A stretch of DNA of 64,000 nucleotides from Paenibacillus sp. PK3_47 (GCF_023520895.1 NZ_CP026029.1:930001-994000); one strand, 5' to 3'. Positions 8,216 through 16,590 are shown, counted from the first letter of the stretch. Translations and numbers: made by a program. The notes: generated from the sequence alone by a model not told the origin.

Positions 8216-8331
8216 AATAAATCCCTCCACTTAACAGAATAATGGCGAGTTTTGCAAAGCGCAAATGAAATTAATGTAAAAAAAGCATGCATAAAACAAA
8301 TTGCCATTTTAAAGCGTATACATAGTAAAAA

Positions 8332-8366
8332 GAAACGGAAATCCCCCTATAAATGGACTCCGTTTC
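8332..8366 (-). terminator. Terminator after the GH26 gene
   Basis: GAAACGGA pairs with TCCGTTTC across a 19-nt loop, followed by TTTTT on the minus strand. Confidence 0.65.
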
Positions 8367-8407
8367 GTTATTTTTCCGCGATAAAACCGGATACCGCCGC
8401 CTATCTA

Positions 8408-9886
8408 CTAAGGCATATAAAATGCCCCGGCCGGAATCACGCTTTTAGCCTGACTGGGGCTCTCCCACATCAGTACCGCCCGCGCATCGCCCTGATTCTC
8501 AAAATACTCCACCTTGAACTCATGCAGTCTGCCTGCTGTCAGCTTTACGCTGCCTCTGCGTTCCTCTCCGCTCTGCTTCATCCAGCTGTCGATAACAAGC
8601 GTACCGTCAATCCATATCCGGATGCCGTCATCTGAATAGGAATATATAGTATAAGTCTCACTGTATGCCGCACCCAGTCTGCCCCTCCAGCGCACCGAGA
8701 ACAGATTGGGTACAACCGCCGGATCGGGTGCAGCCTGTCTCCAGACAAAATTAATGTTGGCATCCGTCCGGACAAGCACGGGACTTCCGCTGAGGGTCGC
8801 ATTGTTATAATACTCTCCTCTCAGGCCGTTGGCCGGAGGTACAGGAGTACCAGGTGCCGGAACCGCTGCCGCCTTTGCAGCATACTCTTCCCGGGTCAAC
8901 ACAAAGGAGTCTGCCATGAACGCTTTGATAACTGCTTCCGTATTTTTCTCGTACAGCAGCTTGGCCCAGGTCATCTGGTAAGACCACTTGGTCTGGGACT
9001 TCGACAGCAGCGCCGGTGAGGGCAGCTGGCCATTTTCCCCGATCGCAATGAGCTTGCCGCGCCCCAGGTCCCACAGACTGTCGTGGTGGCTGTTTTTGAA
9101 ATCCCCTTCATATATATCGAGCGCAAGCACATCTACCCTTCCAGCCCCGGGATAATAAGCTGCCGGTTCATCACACCATTCATTTTTGGCATTGGGACTC
9201 CATACCCAGAGCAGATTATGCAGCCCGTGATCATTGGTGTACCGCTCGAACATAATCTCCCACAGATCTCTGAATCTGCTTTGGCGTCCCCACCAGAACC
9301 ATCCGCCGTTCATCTCATGATAAGGTCTCCACAGTACAGGCACTCCGGCGTCCCTCAGCTTTTTGAGGTAGACGGCTGCCTTGTCCAGGTCTGCAATCAG
9401 CGCGTTGTATTGGGCCGTTCCGGGAGTGACATATTTGGCAAAATCGGCTTCCTTAAGGCTCATGGAAACGTTGGACCATAGCGGAGCCGTCCCCGGCAAA
9501 TGCGCATGATAGGTCATCGTTACAATACCGCCGTTCTTATGCCAGCGTATCGCACTGTCCACACCCCACTGCCGCTGATTCGCGATCATCTGCTCTGTCT
9601 GGTTAGTGATGGCCCCCATTTCATACCCATGCAGTGCGGCATACTGTCCGCTCGTATTCTTAAGCTTATTGTTGAATTCATCAGAGCTCTCCAGATAATC
9701 ATGCTGGCCGCTGATGATTCCTTTGCCCTGCAGCGCATACAGCACATTCAGCAGCTTCAGTGCCGGGGGCGCAAGCAGGCTGTCGGCAGGAGACATCTGC
9801 AACGCGCGGAAATCTGCCTGCCACTGGATATCATTGACCAGCCGGGAGGCCGAATCCAGCATATTGCGGAGTATACGCTGTTCCAT
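8408..9886 (-). CDS. Glycoside hydrolase family 26 (beta-mannanase type) with PA14 domain
   Basis: 492 residues from the chosen start. The catalytic domain (about 20-330) has the GH26 acid/base motif RPYHEMNGGWFWWG (E191) and the nucleophile motif IGENG (E284). A Pro-rich linker leads to a PA14-like carbohydrate-binding module (about 352-490, LRGEYYNN to the C-terminus). The start at 9886 has AAGGATGG 8 nt upstream; in-frame alternatives are ATG 9919 and TTG 9940, with weaker sites. No candidate start gives a signal peptide, which is odd for a polysaccharidase with a binding module. Likely acts on mannan or a related beta-glycan. Confidence 0.88.
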   Translation of the reverse strand: MEQRILRNMLDSASRLVNDIQWQADFRALQMSPADSLLAPPALKLLNVLYALQGKGIISGQHDYLESSDEFNNKLKNTSGQYAALHGYEMGAITNQTEQMIANQRQWGVDSAIRWHKNGGIVTMTYHAHLPGTAPLWSNVSMSLKEADFAKYVTPGTAQYNALIADLDKAAVYLKKLRDAGVPVLWRPYHEMNGGWFWWGRQSRFRDLWEIMFERYTNDHGLHNLLWVWSPNAKNEWCDEPAAYYPGAGRVDVLALDIYEGDFKNSHHDSLWDLGRGKLIAIGENGQLPSPALLSKSQTKWSYQMTWAKLLYEKNTEAVIKAFMADSFVLTREEYAAKAAAVPAPGTPVPPANGLRGEYYNNATLSGSPVLVRTDANINFVWRQAAPDPAVVPNLFSVRWRGRLGAAYSETYTIYSYSDDGIRIWIDGTLVIDSWMKQSGEERRGSVKLTAGRLHEFKVEYFENQGDARAVLMWESPSQAKSVIPAGAFYMP

Positions 9887-10000
9887 CCTTTTCACCATCC
9901 TTTTCGCTTTTTGTTCCATAGTATGCAAACCTGGGGACAAGGAAGCGGCGGATGGCCATGCCTTATAATATGTATAGCAAAATTTGCAGCAGACTCCCTT

Positions 10001-10417
10001 TTATCTCGAATATCTCATGGGCAGCAGCTCCAGAATGTCTGTTTTGGCCAGCTTGTCCTCCTGCATAATAATCACTTTACAATCCCTGCCGTAATCCGCA
10101 ATCAGCTCGCGGCACATCCCGCAGGGCGAGACGATCTTAATCTCTCTGTCTTCACTGTCCGGGTCGGGGTGCCTTACCGCAACAATGGTATCAAAATCCT
10201 TATATCCTTCGGAGATCGCCTTGCCGATGACCATAGCTTCCGCGCAGACCGTAACCCGCGGCAGGCTGGCTTCCAGATGAACCGCTGTAAAAATCTCCCC
10301 CGTCTTCGTCCGCAGCGCAGCACTGACATGATGCCTTTCCCACTCATAACGCTTCCTGATAATTTCCTGTGCGGCAGCTACCAGCGTCTCATCCTCTATT
10401 GAAATTTCATAGTCCAT
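10001..10417 (-). CDS. Cytidine deaminase family protein (blasticidin-S-deaminase-like)
   Basis: 138 residues. The zinc-site motifs are complete: TVCAEA (C58, E60) and PCGMCRELI (C99, C102). The spacing and short length are those of the tetrameric CDA fold. It would deaminate cytidine or deoxycytidine to uridine in pyrimidine salvage, but the sequence style (CAEAMVIG, PCGMCREL) is also that of blasticidin S deaminases, so the substrate is open. AAAGGAGG precedes the ATG. A short palindrome lies in the upstream region. Confidence 0.88.
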   Translation of the reverse strand: MDYEISIEDETLVAAAQEIIRKRYEWERHHVSAALRTKTGEIFTAVHLEASLPRVTVCAEAMVIGKAISEGYKDFDTIVAVRHPDPDSEDREIKIVSPCGMCRELIADYGRDCKVIIMQEDKLAKTDILELLPMRYSR

Positions 10418-10445
10418 CTGATGAATCCTCCTTTATTTACCTAAC

Positions 10446-10457
10446 TTAGTATACTAA
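10446..10457. promoter_or_regulatory. 12-bp palindrome upstream of the deaminase gene
   Basis: TTAGTATACTAA is a perfect palindrome 28 nt upstream of the deaminase start, in the divergent region with the NucB-like gene. It could be a small operator; no regulator is indicated. Confidence 0.3.
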
Positions 10458-10545
10458 AGGAGGTGAAATGTAAGCTATACTAATTAAGCTAATGCATCAT
10501 AGCCGTTTACCAGAGTCATAGACACTATCATCAGGAGGATCATCC

Positions 10546-10983
10546 GTGAAAAGAAAGAAACTCATCCCCAGCCTCATTATCATTGTGTTACTCGCGCTGG
10601 CCGCTTACTTATTCGAGGAGAACGGCATAGTAATTGATCAGCCGCCTGCAAAAGATTCTGAGGTTGTGCAGCTCGTGTTCCCATCGGACCGTTACCCGGA
10701 GACAGCGGAGCACATTCAGGAGGCTATCCAGAGCGGAGAATCCGCAATCTGTACGATCGACAGGGAGCAGGCGGAAGACAACCGCAAGGAATCCCTGAAG
10801 GGTGTTCCGACCAAAAAAGGCTATGACCGTGATGAATGGCCGATGGCCATGTGCGCGGAGGGCGGAGCCGGAGCAGATATAGAATATATAACGCCAAGCG
10901 ACAACCGCGGGGCCGGAAGCTGGGTCGGCAATCAGCTGGAGGAGTATCCGGACGGGACCCGGGTGAAGTTTATATTCGAATAA
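10546..10983 (+). CDS. NucA/NucB family deoxyribonuclease
   Basis: 145 residues, GTG start 7 nt after AGGAGG. An N-terminal membrane or signal segment (6-22) is followed by the compact NucB domain: [40 protein letters not shown] and [12 protein letters not shown]. The DRDEWP and NRGAGSW signatures contain the catalytic Asp/Glu/Asn residues. Homologues are extracellular nicking nucleases involved in competence (NucA) or mother-cell and biofilm DNA breakdown (NucB). Here it is a single gene outside a competence operon. Confidence 0.92.
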   Translation: MKRKKLIPSLIIIVLLALAAYLFEENGIVIDQPPAKDSEVVQLVFPSDRYPETAEHIQEAIQSGESAICTIDREQAEDNRKESLKGVPTKKGYDRDEWPMAMCAEGGAGADIEYITPSDNRGAGSWVGNQLEEYPDGTRVKFIFE

Positions 10984-11028
10984 AAAAATGAGACTGCCCC
11001 GCTCCGGACTGATCCGGAAGCAGGGCAG
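10982..11028. terminator. Hairpin between convergent nucB-like and yjcZ-like genes
   Basis: A long GC-rich stem (CTGCCC...GGGCAG with an inner CCGG pairing) lies between convergent genes. On the minus strand it is followed by a run of seven T, so it best serves the leftward YjcZ-type gene. Confidence 0.7.
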
Positions 11029-11046
11029 CATTTTGCCGGAAAGAAG

Positions 11047-11208
11047 TTAGAATATACAGGCTTTCGTGATGATCACGAGCAGAATGAACAGAACCAGAAT
11101 GGCACTGGTTGATGTCCAAGGGCAAACCACAGGCGCAACGACCGGAGGACCCTGATTCACTCCGCCAACATTATTACCGCAACCGCAACCATATTCTGCA
11201 CCCATCAT
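11047..11208 (-). CDS. YjcZ family sporulation protein (53 aa)
   Basis: A short ORF with AGAGGAGG 5 nt before ATG. The product has a Cys/Gly/Asn-rich head (YGCGCGNN) and a single C-terminal membrane helix (about 36-53, ILVLFILLVIITKACIF), the YjcZ layout. Such proteins are made during sporulation in Bacillales; role unknown. A second, related copy is at 13079-13213. Confidence 0.82.
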   Translation of the reverse strand: MMGAEYGCGCGNNVGGVNQGPPVVAPVVCPWTSTSAILVLFILLVIITKACIF

Positions 11209-11409
11209 GAAAACCTCCTCTGAATAGTGACTACAGCACAGAATATGTCAAAGGCTAATCTACCGTATGGGCCAAAAGGTAAAGAAATGCATTCACCTAA
11301 CAAACGGGTCCCATGAAGTCGATAATAGAAAAGAAAACTTTCAGAGGTGCATTAGAAGAAAGTTTTAGCGAAGCGTGTACAACGAAAAAATTATAAGGAG
11401 GTGCAAAAT

Positions 11410-11586
11410 ATGGACATTGCGGCATTATCCATAGGCATGAGTCAGGCATCCTTGCAGCAGGCAGTAAGCCTGCAGGTCTTTAATATTGCCAAGGATACGG
11501 CTGAGATCCAGAGTCAGAATATGGCTCAGATGCTCGGACAAAGTCCTCACCCGAATCTGGGAAAAACACTTGATATTCGCGTCTGA
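11410..11586 (+). CDS. YjfB family putative motility protein (58 aa)
   Basis: Starts at ATG 11410 with AAGGAGGTG 7 nt upstream (a GTG 9 nt earlier lies inside that site). The sequence MDIAALSIGMSQASLQQAVS followed by an amphipathic helix and MAQML is the YjfB pattern, a family tied to motility regulons in Bacillus. No sigma-D promoter could be placed with confidence. The 5' region contains a 9-bp inverted repeat (AAAACTTTC...GAAAGTTTT, about 11333-11365). Confidence 0.8.
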   Translation: MDIAALSIGMSQASLQQAVSLQVFNIAKDTAEIQSQNMAQMLGQSPHPNLGKTLDIRV

Positions 11587-11632
11587 TTGATTTATGCTTA
11601 CATACATAAGAACAAACGTTCCGGTTCACTTT

Positions 11633-11653
11633 AAGCCCTCTGGGCTTTTCTTT
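11633..11653 (+). terminator. Terminator after the yjfB-like gene
   Basis: AAGCCC/GGGCTT stem with a 3-nt loop followed by TTCTTTT. Confidence 0.7.
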
Positions 11654-11688
11654 TACCCAATAATGCGAACATACGATCCTATAATGAG

Positions 11689-12240
11689 GTGATTAAGCTG
11701 CACTCCTACTATCAAATGACCGCCCTGGAGAAATGGACCGAAGATTTATATCAGCGGCTGAATGTCTCTCAGCCTTCGCAGATAACCATTGAGTACATAG
11801 CTGAACGACTGAATATCTGGGTCCACTATCTGGACGTAAGAAGCAAGAGTATTGAAGCCTCTGCAGGGATGTACAGCATGTTTATCGATAACCGGCTGCC
11901 TCCCGAGCTGCAGCGGCTGGAATTCCTGCATGAGCTCTGTCATCTGCTGCGCCATGCCGGCAAGCATACGCTGATGCCGGAACATTATACACAGGCTCAG
12001 CAGGATGAATCGGAGCGTTTCATTCTCTATGCAGCCATGCCCTATTCCATGATCTCCAGCCTGCCGGTTCCCGAACTGCGTGAGGATGCGATTCTGTATA
12101 TCGCAGAGGTCTTCAAGGTTCCTTGTGAGCTCGCCCTGCAGCGGATTGACCAGATTCAGCGGCGTGTGTTCCAGGGCCAGTTAATCGCCGTAATGGAGAG
12201 GAACGAGGACAGAAGCCTCCTCCACCGGCATATTCGCTAA
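11689..12240 (+). CDS. ImmA/IrrE family metallo-endopeptidase
   Basis: 183 residues. The zinc-protease motif HELCH (81-85) with upstream EYIAERLNI and YSMFIDNRLP segments matches the IrrE/ImmA domain. The start is uncertain: GTG 11689 sits within a GAGGTGATT that looks like a ribosome site, and ATG 11716 has no site. Relatives cleave HTH repressors (ImmA cleaves ImmR of ICEBs1), but no XRE repressor or mobile element lies next to it, so its target is unknown. Confidence 0.87.
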   Translation: MIKLHSYYQMTALEKWTEDLYQRLNVSQPSQITIEYIAERLNIWVHYLDVRSKSIEASAGMYSMFIDNRLPPELQRLEFLHELCHLLRHAGKHTLMPEHYTQAQQDESERFILYAAMPYSMISSLPVPELREDAILYIAEVFKVPCELALQRIDQIQRRVFQGQLIAVMERNEDRSLLHRHIR

Positions 12241-12262
12241 GATACGCATAACATCACAAAGT

Positions 12263-12287
12263 GACCCCGCCGGCAGCCGGCAGGGTC
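12263..12287. terminator. GC-rich hairpin between convergent genes (candidate terminator)
   Basis: An 11-bp stem with one mismatch and a CAG loop. It lies between the IrrE-like gene and the convergent small membrane gene, but there is no T-run on either strand, so termination is only possible. Confidence 0.35.
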
Positions 12288-12340
12288 CAGATACATCATC
12301 ATATGCTCTCCTTAACTCTTTTCAGTTCTCCTCAGCTCTT

Positions 12341-12520
12341 TTAACCAGCACTTACGAACTGCGCTACGCCAATTGCAATCAACACGAAGAACACAATCAG
12401 AATTCCCCATATCACGCCCCGGATGCTCCTCCAGGGATCATTGTCACGCTTATGCTTCTCCCTATATTCCAGTTCATTAATCCGGCGCTCCAGTTCCTGA
12501 ATCTTGTCGTGATCGGACAT
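12341..12520 (-). CDS. Small membrane protein with N-terminal coiled coil (59 aa)
   Basis: Starts at ATG 12520 behind AAAGGGGATT; an upstream in-frame extension lacks a site. Residues 5-25 (IQELERRINELEYREK) form a short coiled coil, followed by one membrane helix (about 35-55). No named family is recognised. Confidence 0.65.
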   Translation of the reverse strand: MSDHDKIQELERRINELEYREKHKRDNDPWRSIRGVIWGILIVFFVLIAIGVAQFVSAG

Positions 12521-12672
12521 TGCTGTAATCCCCTTTCGAGACTCTCTTATGATTACAACGTCCAGGTATCCAGAAAGTTTCAAATCAGGGAGGATTCGTA
12601 TGTATGGTATAGGAATTATTTTATAATTATTATAATATAAGGAATAAATAGGGATGAAGCTGAGGTGGATTT

Positions 12673-12933
12673 ATGAAGTTTCTTTCACGGCTATTATTCA
12701 TTGTCTCACTGCTTGTCTTGACGGTCTTTGCTTTGGATCCCATGCAGGAGCAGAACAAGACCCTCTTGTATACCTTTATGGCCGGATTCACGGGAACGTT
12801 TATAACAAGCTTTTTCACTGACAAAAGCACCTTCAATCTGCTGATCAGATGCCTCTCTGCCATTGTTGTCGCCGGATTTCTGCTGTACATCTTTGTATTT
12901 GGTTATTTGTGGTCGGCAGCAGACCGCCCTTAA
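12673..12933 (+). CDS. Small membrane protein (86 aa)
   Basis: ATG with GAGGTGG just upstream. Three hydrophobic segments (about 4-22, 32-48, 60-82), with short polar loops (PMQEQNK, TDKSTFN). No family recognised; it stands alone between convergent small genes. Confidence 0.6.
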   Translation: MKFLSRLLFIVSLLVLTVFALDPMQEQNKTLLYTFMAGFTGTFITSFFTDKSTFNLLIRCLSAIVVAGFLLYIFVFGYLWSAADRP

Positions 12934-12946
12934 CATGGAGCAGACA

Positions 12947-12979
12947 CAAAAAAGGACCCTGCCGGCGTCCGGCAAGGCC
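12947..12979 (-). terminator. Terminator after the second yjcZ-like gene
   Basis: A 9-bp stem with one mismatch (CCCTGCCGG/CCGGCAAGG) and CGT loop, followed on the minus strand by CTTTTTTG. It may also serve the convergent rightward gene. Confidence 0.6.
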
Positions 12980-13078
12980 AAGGTCTATTACTGGGGTCAT
13001 ATGAAGCACCGCTAAAGATTTGCTGAAGCTGTGCCTCTTCGGCTAACGCCGCTTATTATTGCAAGTAACGTTTTGTTC

Positions 13079-13213
13079 CTACACCCAGAATGCTTTAGTG
13101 ATGATGACCAGCAGGATGAACAATACCAGAATTGCTGCAGTAGATGTACCCAGACCGCCACATCCTACTCCACCAACAGGACCTACATTTTCTCCGTAAC
13201 CACAAGCGCCCAT
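13079..13213 (-). CDS. YjcZ family sporulation protein (44 aa)
   Basis: AGGAGG lies 8 nt before ATG. The Gly/Cys head (GACGYGENVGPVGG) is followed by TSTAAILVLFILLVIITKAF, a membrane tail nearly identical to that of the 11047-11208 copy. The pair are diverged paralogues about 2 kb apart. Confidence 0.82.
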   Translation of the reverse strand: MGACGYGENVGPVGGVGCGGLGTSTAAILVLFILLVIITKAFWV

Positions 13214-13311
13214 TTCCATTCCTCCTTCAATTTTGAATACAGCATAGAATATGGCCAATTACCCGCCGCTGCTTGGGCATTATGGAAATGAGTTCTGCGG
13301 GAAAGCAAAAA

Positions 13312-13332
13312 CCCCTTGCGGGCGGCAAGGGG
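13312..13332 (-). terminator. Terminator after the 84-aa membrane protein gene
   Basis: CCCCTTGC/GCAAGGGG stem, 5-nt loop, followed by TTTTTGC on the minus strand. Confidence 0.85.
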
Positions 13333-13349
13333 ACAAAACGGTATGCAGC

Positions 13350-13604
13350 TTAGAACCATGAAGGAGCATTGTAGGTTATAACCGCCGCCGCCGCAAAGAC
13401 GAACACCAGCACCAATGAAATCACGGCAAGAATCCGTTCGTTCTTCCAGGCCCGGAATGTGTTTGCGATATATAGGATCATGAGACCAACCATCATCAGG
13501 GTCAGATTAATACCTGTAATAAACAGGACAATAAATCCGATCATTACACAGCCCCAGATCACCATGAACCATAAGGGATAATTTTTAAAAATCGTTTTGA
13601 GCAT
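13350..13604 (-). CDS. Small membrane protein (84 aa)
   Basis: Three predicted membrane helices (about 10-32, 33-50, 58-78) with a basic patch RAWKNER before the last helix. AGAGGCAGG upstream of ATG. Function unknown; no neighbour gives a clue. Confidence 0.65.
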   Translation of the reverse strand: MLKTIFKNYPLWFMVIWGCVMIGFIVLFITGINLTLMMVGLMILYIANTFRAWKNERILAVISLVLVFVFAAAAVITYNAPSWF

Positions 13605-13723
13605 TCTGCCTGCCTCTATTCCATATCGTAATTTGTACTGTACCTCCCTATAGTCTCACAATCTTGACCTACTATCAACGGTAATTGCAAGTACAGCGTA
13701 ATTAAGATACAGAACTGCATCAT

Positions 13724-14878
13724 TTAATTCTTCGCTCTGAGCGGTCTGTAGAAGTCCCGGATATCCCGGGCGATCAGCTCAGGTTCTTCCATAGCGGTAA
13801 AATGCCCGCCGCGGGGCAGTGTAGTCCAGCGGGTTACATTCAAATTCCGCATGGCCCACTCTTTAGGAGGCGGTAAAATATCTGCCGGTAATAAGGCCAC
13901 ACCTGTCGGCACCTCAATATATCCTAATGCCGGTAAGGAATGAGAATTGTCATAATACATATGTGCTGCTGATCCTACTGTGTTCGTCACCCAATATATC
14001 ATGATATATGTGATAAGCTCTTCCTCGCTGAATCTTTGCCGGAGGTCGCCGTTACAATCGCTCCATGCACGGAACTTTTCAATGATCCAGCCCGCTAATC
14101 CGGCCGGCGAATCTGAAAGGCCGTAGGCAAGGGTCTGGGGCCTTGTAGTCTGAATAGACATGTAGCCGCCTTCCTGGGCGATCCATTTGGCAGCACTGTT
14201 CTTATAATTCAGTTCTTCCTCTGTAAGCTTGGAAGGATCAGATGAAGCCATCAGATCTCTTATAATACCAATGTCAGTCAGGTGGATGCCAAACAGCAGC
14301 TCGGGATGGTTAAATGCCAGGTATCTCGTAACACCGGAACCGATATCTCCGCCTGCGGCAGCAAACTTGGGGTAGCCTAATTCTTGTGTCATCAGCTTGG
14401 CCCACATCCCGGAAACCACATTATTGTTGATTCCTGACTGCCCGGGGCGGCCAGAGAAGCCGAATCCGGGCAATGAAGGAACAATGACATCAAAAGAGTC
14501 CTCAGGATCACCGCCATAGCTCGCCGGATCGGTTAGAAGAGGGATGATTTTTTGATAACGAAGGTAACTGTCAGGCCATCCGTGGGTGAGGATAATGGGC
14601 ATAGGGCTCGGGCCTTTTCCACGCTCATGTACGAAGTGCACATCAATTCCGTCAATATTGCTGCGATACTGGGCCAACCGGTTCAGCTCCGCTTCCTTTG
14701 CGCGCCAGTCATAATGGTCCCTCCAATACGACACCAGCGATTGTAAATAACTTCGTTCCGTGCCCCGCTCCCAATTTGTGTGTTCTATTTGTTCAGGCCA
14801 ACGGATGTGATGAAGTCTGTATTTCAGATCGTCAAGAATATCATCAGCGACATGAATGTGATAACGTTCAGCAGCCAT
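13724..14878 (-). CDS. Epoxide hydrolase (microsomal-type, alpha/beta hydrolase)
   Basis: 384 residues. The N-terminal EHN domain (about 4-110) with the RWPEQ segment is followed by the alpha/beta-hydrolase core: oxyanion motif HGWPDS (99-104), nucleophile GGDIGSG (D178) and catalytic base in RGGHFTAMEEPE (H359). These enzymes open epoxides to diols by an Asp-ester intermediate and are cytoplasmic in bacteria. Substrate unknown. The ribosome site is weak. It is a single gene, not in an operon. Confidence 0.92.
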   Translation of the reverse strand: MAAERYHIHVADDILDDLKYRLHHIRWPEQIEHTNWERGTERSYLQSLVSYWRDHYDWRAKEAELNRLAQYRSNIDGIDVHFVHERGKGPSPMPIILTHGWPDSYLRYQKIIPLLTDPASYGGDPEDSFDVIVPSLPGFGFSGRPGQSGINNNVVSGMWAKLMTQELGYPKFAAAGGDIGSGVTRYLAFNHPELLFGIHLTDIGIIRDLMASSDPSKLTEEELNYKNSAAKWIAQEGGYMSIQTTRPQTLAYGLSDSPAGLAGWIIEKFRAWSDCNGDLRQRFSEEELITYIMIYWVTNTVGSAAHMYYDNSHSLPALGYIEVPTGVALLPADILPPPKEWAMRNLNVTRWTTLPRGGHFTAMEEPELIARDIRDFYRPLRAKN

Positions 14879-15104
14879 AAGGAGTCCGCTCCCTTTCTTG
14901 TAAACTCTTTACTAGCAGAAATACCAGGTGCCGAGTGTGACAGACATAGTATGAATAGGCTTGTCCAGACGGGGAAGACAACCGATTCAAAGAGGAAGCT
15001 TCCAAGGGACAAGTTAATGTAACTGTCTTCAGCCACTAGTGTCTGACAAAACCTTTCTGTTGTCAGCTACAAAGGGCACAATGGGGAGAGCTCCCCATCA
15101 TGCT

Positions 15105-15320
15105 TTACTTGCCGATCAGACCTCTTAGTACCCCCAGCCGCTTAATCCCTTCCGTCCCTGCCCATCCGCCCGCACTCGCCAGAATGACATTGTGGAATAT
15201 CTTCATGGCCAGAGAATACGTCACTGTTCCAATAATGATCTCCACTACAATGAACCGCAGAATGTCGCCTTTGGTTATAATGTACACTCTGAATTCCTGG
15301 TTCCGAAGTATCGGTCTCAT
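15105..15320 (-). CDS. Possible small membrane protein (about 71 aa)
   Basis: ATG 15320 lies 6 nt after GAGG. One clear hydrophobic stretch (about 22-45, FIVVEIIIGTVTYSLA) and a Gly-rich C-terminus (LASAGGWAGTEGIKRLG). No family recognised. A palindrome (15082-15101, GGGGAGAGCTCCCC core) follows its stop but lacks a T-run. Confidence 0.5.
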   Translation of the reverse strand: MRPILRNQEFRVYIITKGDILRFIVVEIIIGTVTYSLAMKIFHNVILASAGGWAGTEGIKRLGVLRGLIGK

Positions 15321-15444
15321 CATCCACCTCAAAAAAGTGTGTTTATGTACCCTTATGCTTTTTTGAGGTTGTCTGATTCCAAATTATATTATAGCCGGGA
15401 CTGCTGCAGCCTATGATTGCTTATTCATTGTCCAGGGCGAAGCT

Positions 15445-15501
15445 TCACTTTCTCTCGATAATTACATTCCCAGGATCTTCAAACGGCCAGTTTTTTTTCA
15501 T
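15445..15501 (-). pseudogene. Possible remnant: 18-codon ORF with an intact start region
   Basis: AGGAG 8 nt before ATG, encoding 18 residues beginning MKKNWPFEDPGNV, then TGA. The start resembles the N-terminus of longer WPFEDP-type proteins from Bacillales (recalled from memory, not checked), and the following sequence has no continuing frame. It may be the 5' stump of a lost gene or a genuine micropeptide. Confidence 0.3.
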
Positions 15502-15621
15502 AGTTCACGCTCCTTCATGTGTTAAAATACACTCAAAAGGAAAATTATTGAAACCATTTCAATTACTAAAGCGTAACAGATTTAAATTCCAAAAACACGA
15601 AAAAATTGCAGGGGTGTAGCG

Positions 15622-15807
15622 ATGAAGCTGTTTAGTCTGCTGTTAGTACTATTATCTACCGCCGCCGTAGTTTCATTATTTGGATTCTCAGCGTTTACTG
15701 TAATCTCAGGGATCGTCGGAGGTCTTGTCGCATCCTTTGCAATCGCTGGCTATCTGCAATCCATTAACAACGATTATCCGGGTGATGATTATCAGGCTCG
15801 TAGGTAA
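15622..15807 (+). CDS. Small membrane protein (61 aa)
   Basis: AGGGGTG 6 nt before ATG. Two adjoining hydrophobic helices (about 3-22, 25-46) and a polar tail ending DDYQARR. No family recognised. A strong terminator follows. Confidence 0.6.
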   Translation: MKLFSLLLVLLSTAAVVSLFGFSAFTVISGIVGGLVASFAIAGYLQSINNDYPGDDYQARR

Positions 15808-15834
15808 AGTTAAATCATGTTTGGGCAGCACTAG

Positions 15835-15862
15835 CCCCCGCCACAGGACTGGCGGGGGTTTT
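15835..15862 (+). terminator. Rho-independent terminator
   Basis: Perfect 9-bp stem CCCCCGCCA/TGGCGGGGG, 6-nt loop, then TTTTAT. Confidence 0.9.
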
Positions 15863-15916
15863 ATCGAAACTTACAACAATATAAGTAGCCATATGAAACT
15901 TCAGGAGTTGTTGGTA

Positions 15917-16108
15917 ATGAACAAAACCAATCAAGTTTGCGAAACCTGCGGAGGTACAGAATTTACTCAGGGTCAGATGAATAACGGGTACGCTAACCTC
16001 ATGCCTTTGAACAAATCCCTATCTTTTGGCTCACCGCTTCTCTTTACCTTCTGTAAGAAATGCGGCGAGGTAGCTTCTATACAGGTTATGAAGCCTGAGA
16101 AGTTCTGA
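15917..16108 (+). CDS. Small zinc-ribbon protein (63 aa)
   Basis: ATG 15917 has AGGAG 9 nt upstream; a longer frame upstream lacks a site. Two Cys pairs, CETCGG (8-11) and CKKCGE (46-49), form a probable treble-clef or zinc ribbon. Function not recognised; it may bind nucleic acid or another protein. Confidence 0.65.
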   Translation: MNKTNQVCETCGGTEFTQGQMNNGYANLMPLNKSLSFGSPLLFTFCKKCGEVASIQVMKPEKF

Positions 16109-16196
16109 TTAGTGGAAGAAAATTCATTGAAATCCATCTGTATCTGGCTTAAAAAATCACTAAAGAACAATCAGAAATTTTGACAGGAGGCTGTTT

Positions 16197-16295
16197 ATGA
16201 TTCTGTTCAAGATTTCAGATCTATTTTTATCGCTTCCGTCAGTCCCCCACCTCCACTATTTTGCAAACCTAAACAAAGCAAAAACCCCTTGCTAG
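16197..16295 (+). CDS. Possible 32-aa ORF
   Basis: GACAGGAGG lies 6 nt before ATG. The frame encodes MILFKISDLFLSLPSVPH and ends inside the tRNA terminator hairpin. The strong ribosome site is the only support; no family. Confidence 0.25.
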   Translation: MILFKISDLFLSLPSVPHLHYFANLNKAKTPC

Positions 16296-16304
16296 GCAAG
16301 GGGT
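16284..16304 (-). terminator. Terminator after the tRNA pair
   Basis: ACCCCTTGC/GCAAGGGGT stem with TAG loop and TTTTGC on the minus strand, 9 nt past tRNA-Ile2. Confidence 0.85.
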
Positions 16305-16313
16305 TTAGAGAAG

Positions 16314-16387
16314 TGGGCCCTACAGGACTCGAACCTGTGACCAATCGGTTATGAGCCGACCGCTCTAACCAACTGAGCTAAGGGCCC
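16314..16387 (-). tRNA. tRNA-Ile2 (CAU anticodon, lysidine type)
   Basis: 74 nt. Acceptor GGGCCCT/AGGGCCC, D-arm TAGCTCAGTTGGTTAGAGC, anticodon loop CTCATAA, T-arm GGTTCGAGTCC. The body matches Bacillus tRNA-Ile2, whose CAU is converted to lysidine-AU by TilS to read AUA, rather than elongator Met. Assignment rests on identity elements; CCA is not encoded. Confidence 0.85.
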
Positions 16388-16426
16388 GGATCTAAAGTAT
16401 CCGTATATACAATGGCCGCTGAAAAT

Positions 16427-16507
<81 letters not shown>

Positions 16508-16590
16508 TCGATAAAACTATTTTTAACAGCGACAATAGTTAATATACATTACACCGGGCCCTAAAGTCAAGGATGATTTTACTAATTCAA

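Noticed and set aside
11689..12240. ICE or prophage marker (ImmA-like protease)
   Set aside because: No repressor, integrase, attachment repeats or phage genes lie nearby, so the protease alone does not mark a mobile element.
14824..15036. 70-codon minus-strand ORF overlapping the epoxide hydrolase start
   Set aside because: It overlaps a conserved gene and has no ribosome site or family pattern.
15413..15619. 68-codon plus-strand ORF
   Set aside because: No ribosome site, and the composition is that of AT-rich intergenic DNA.
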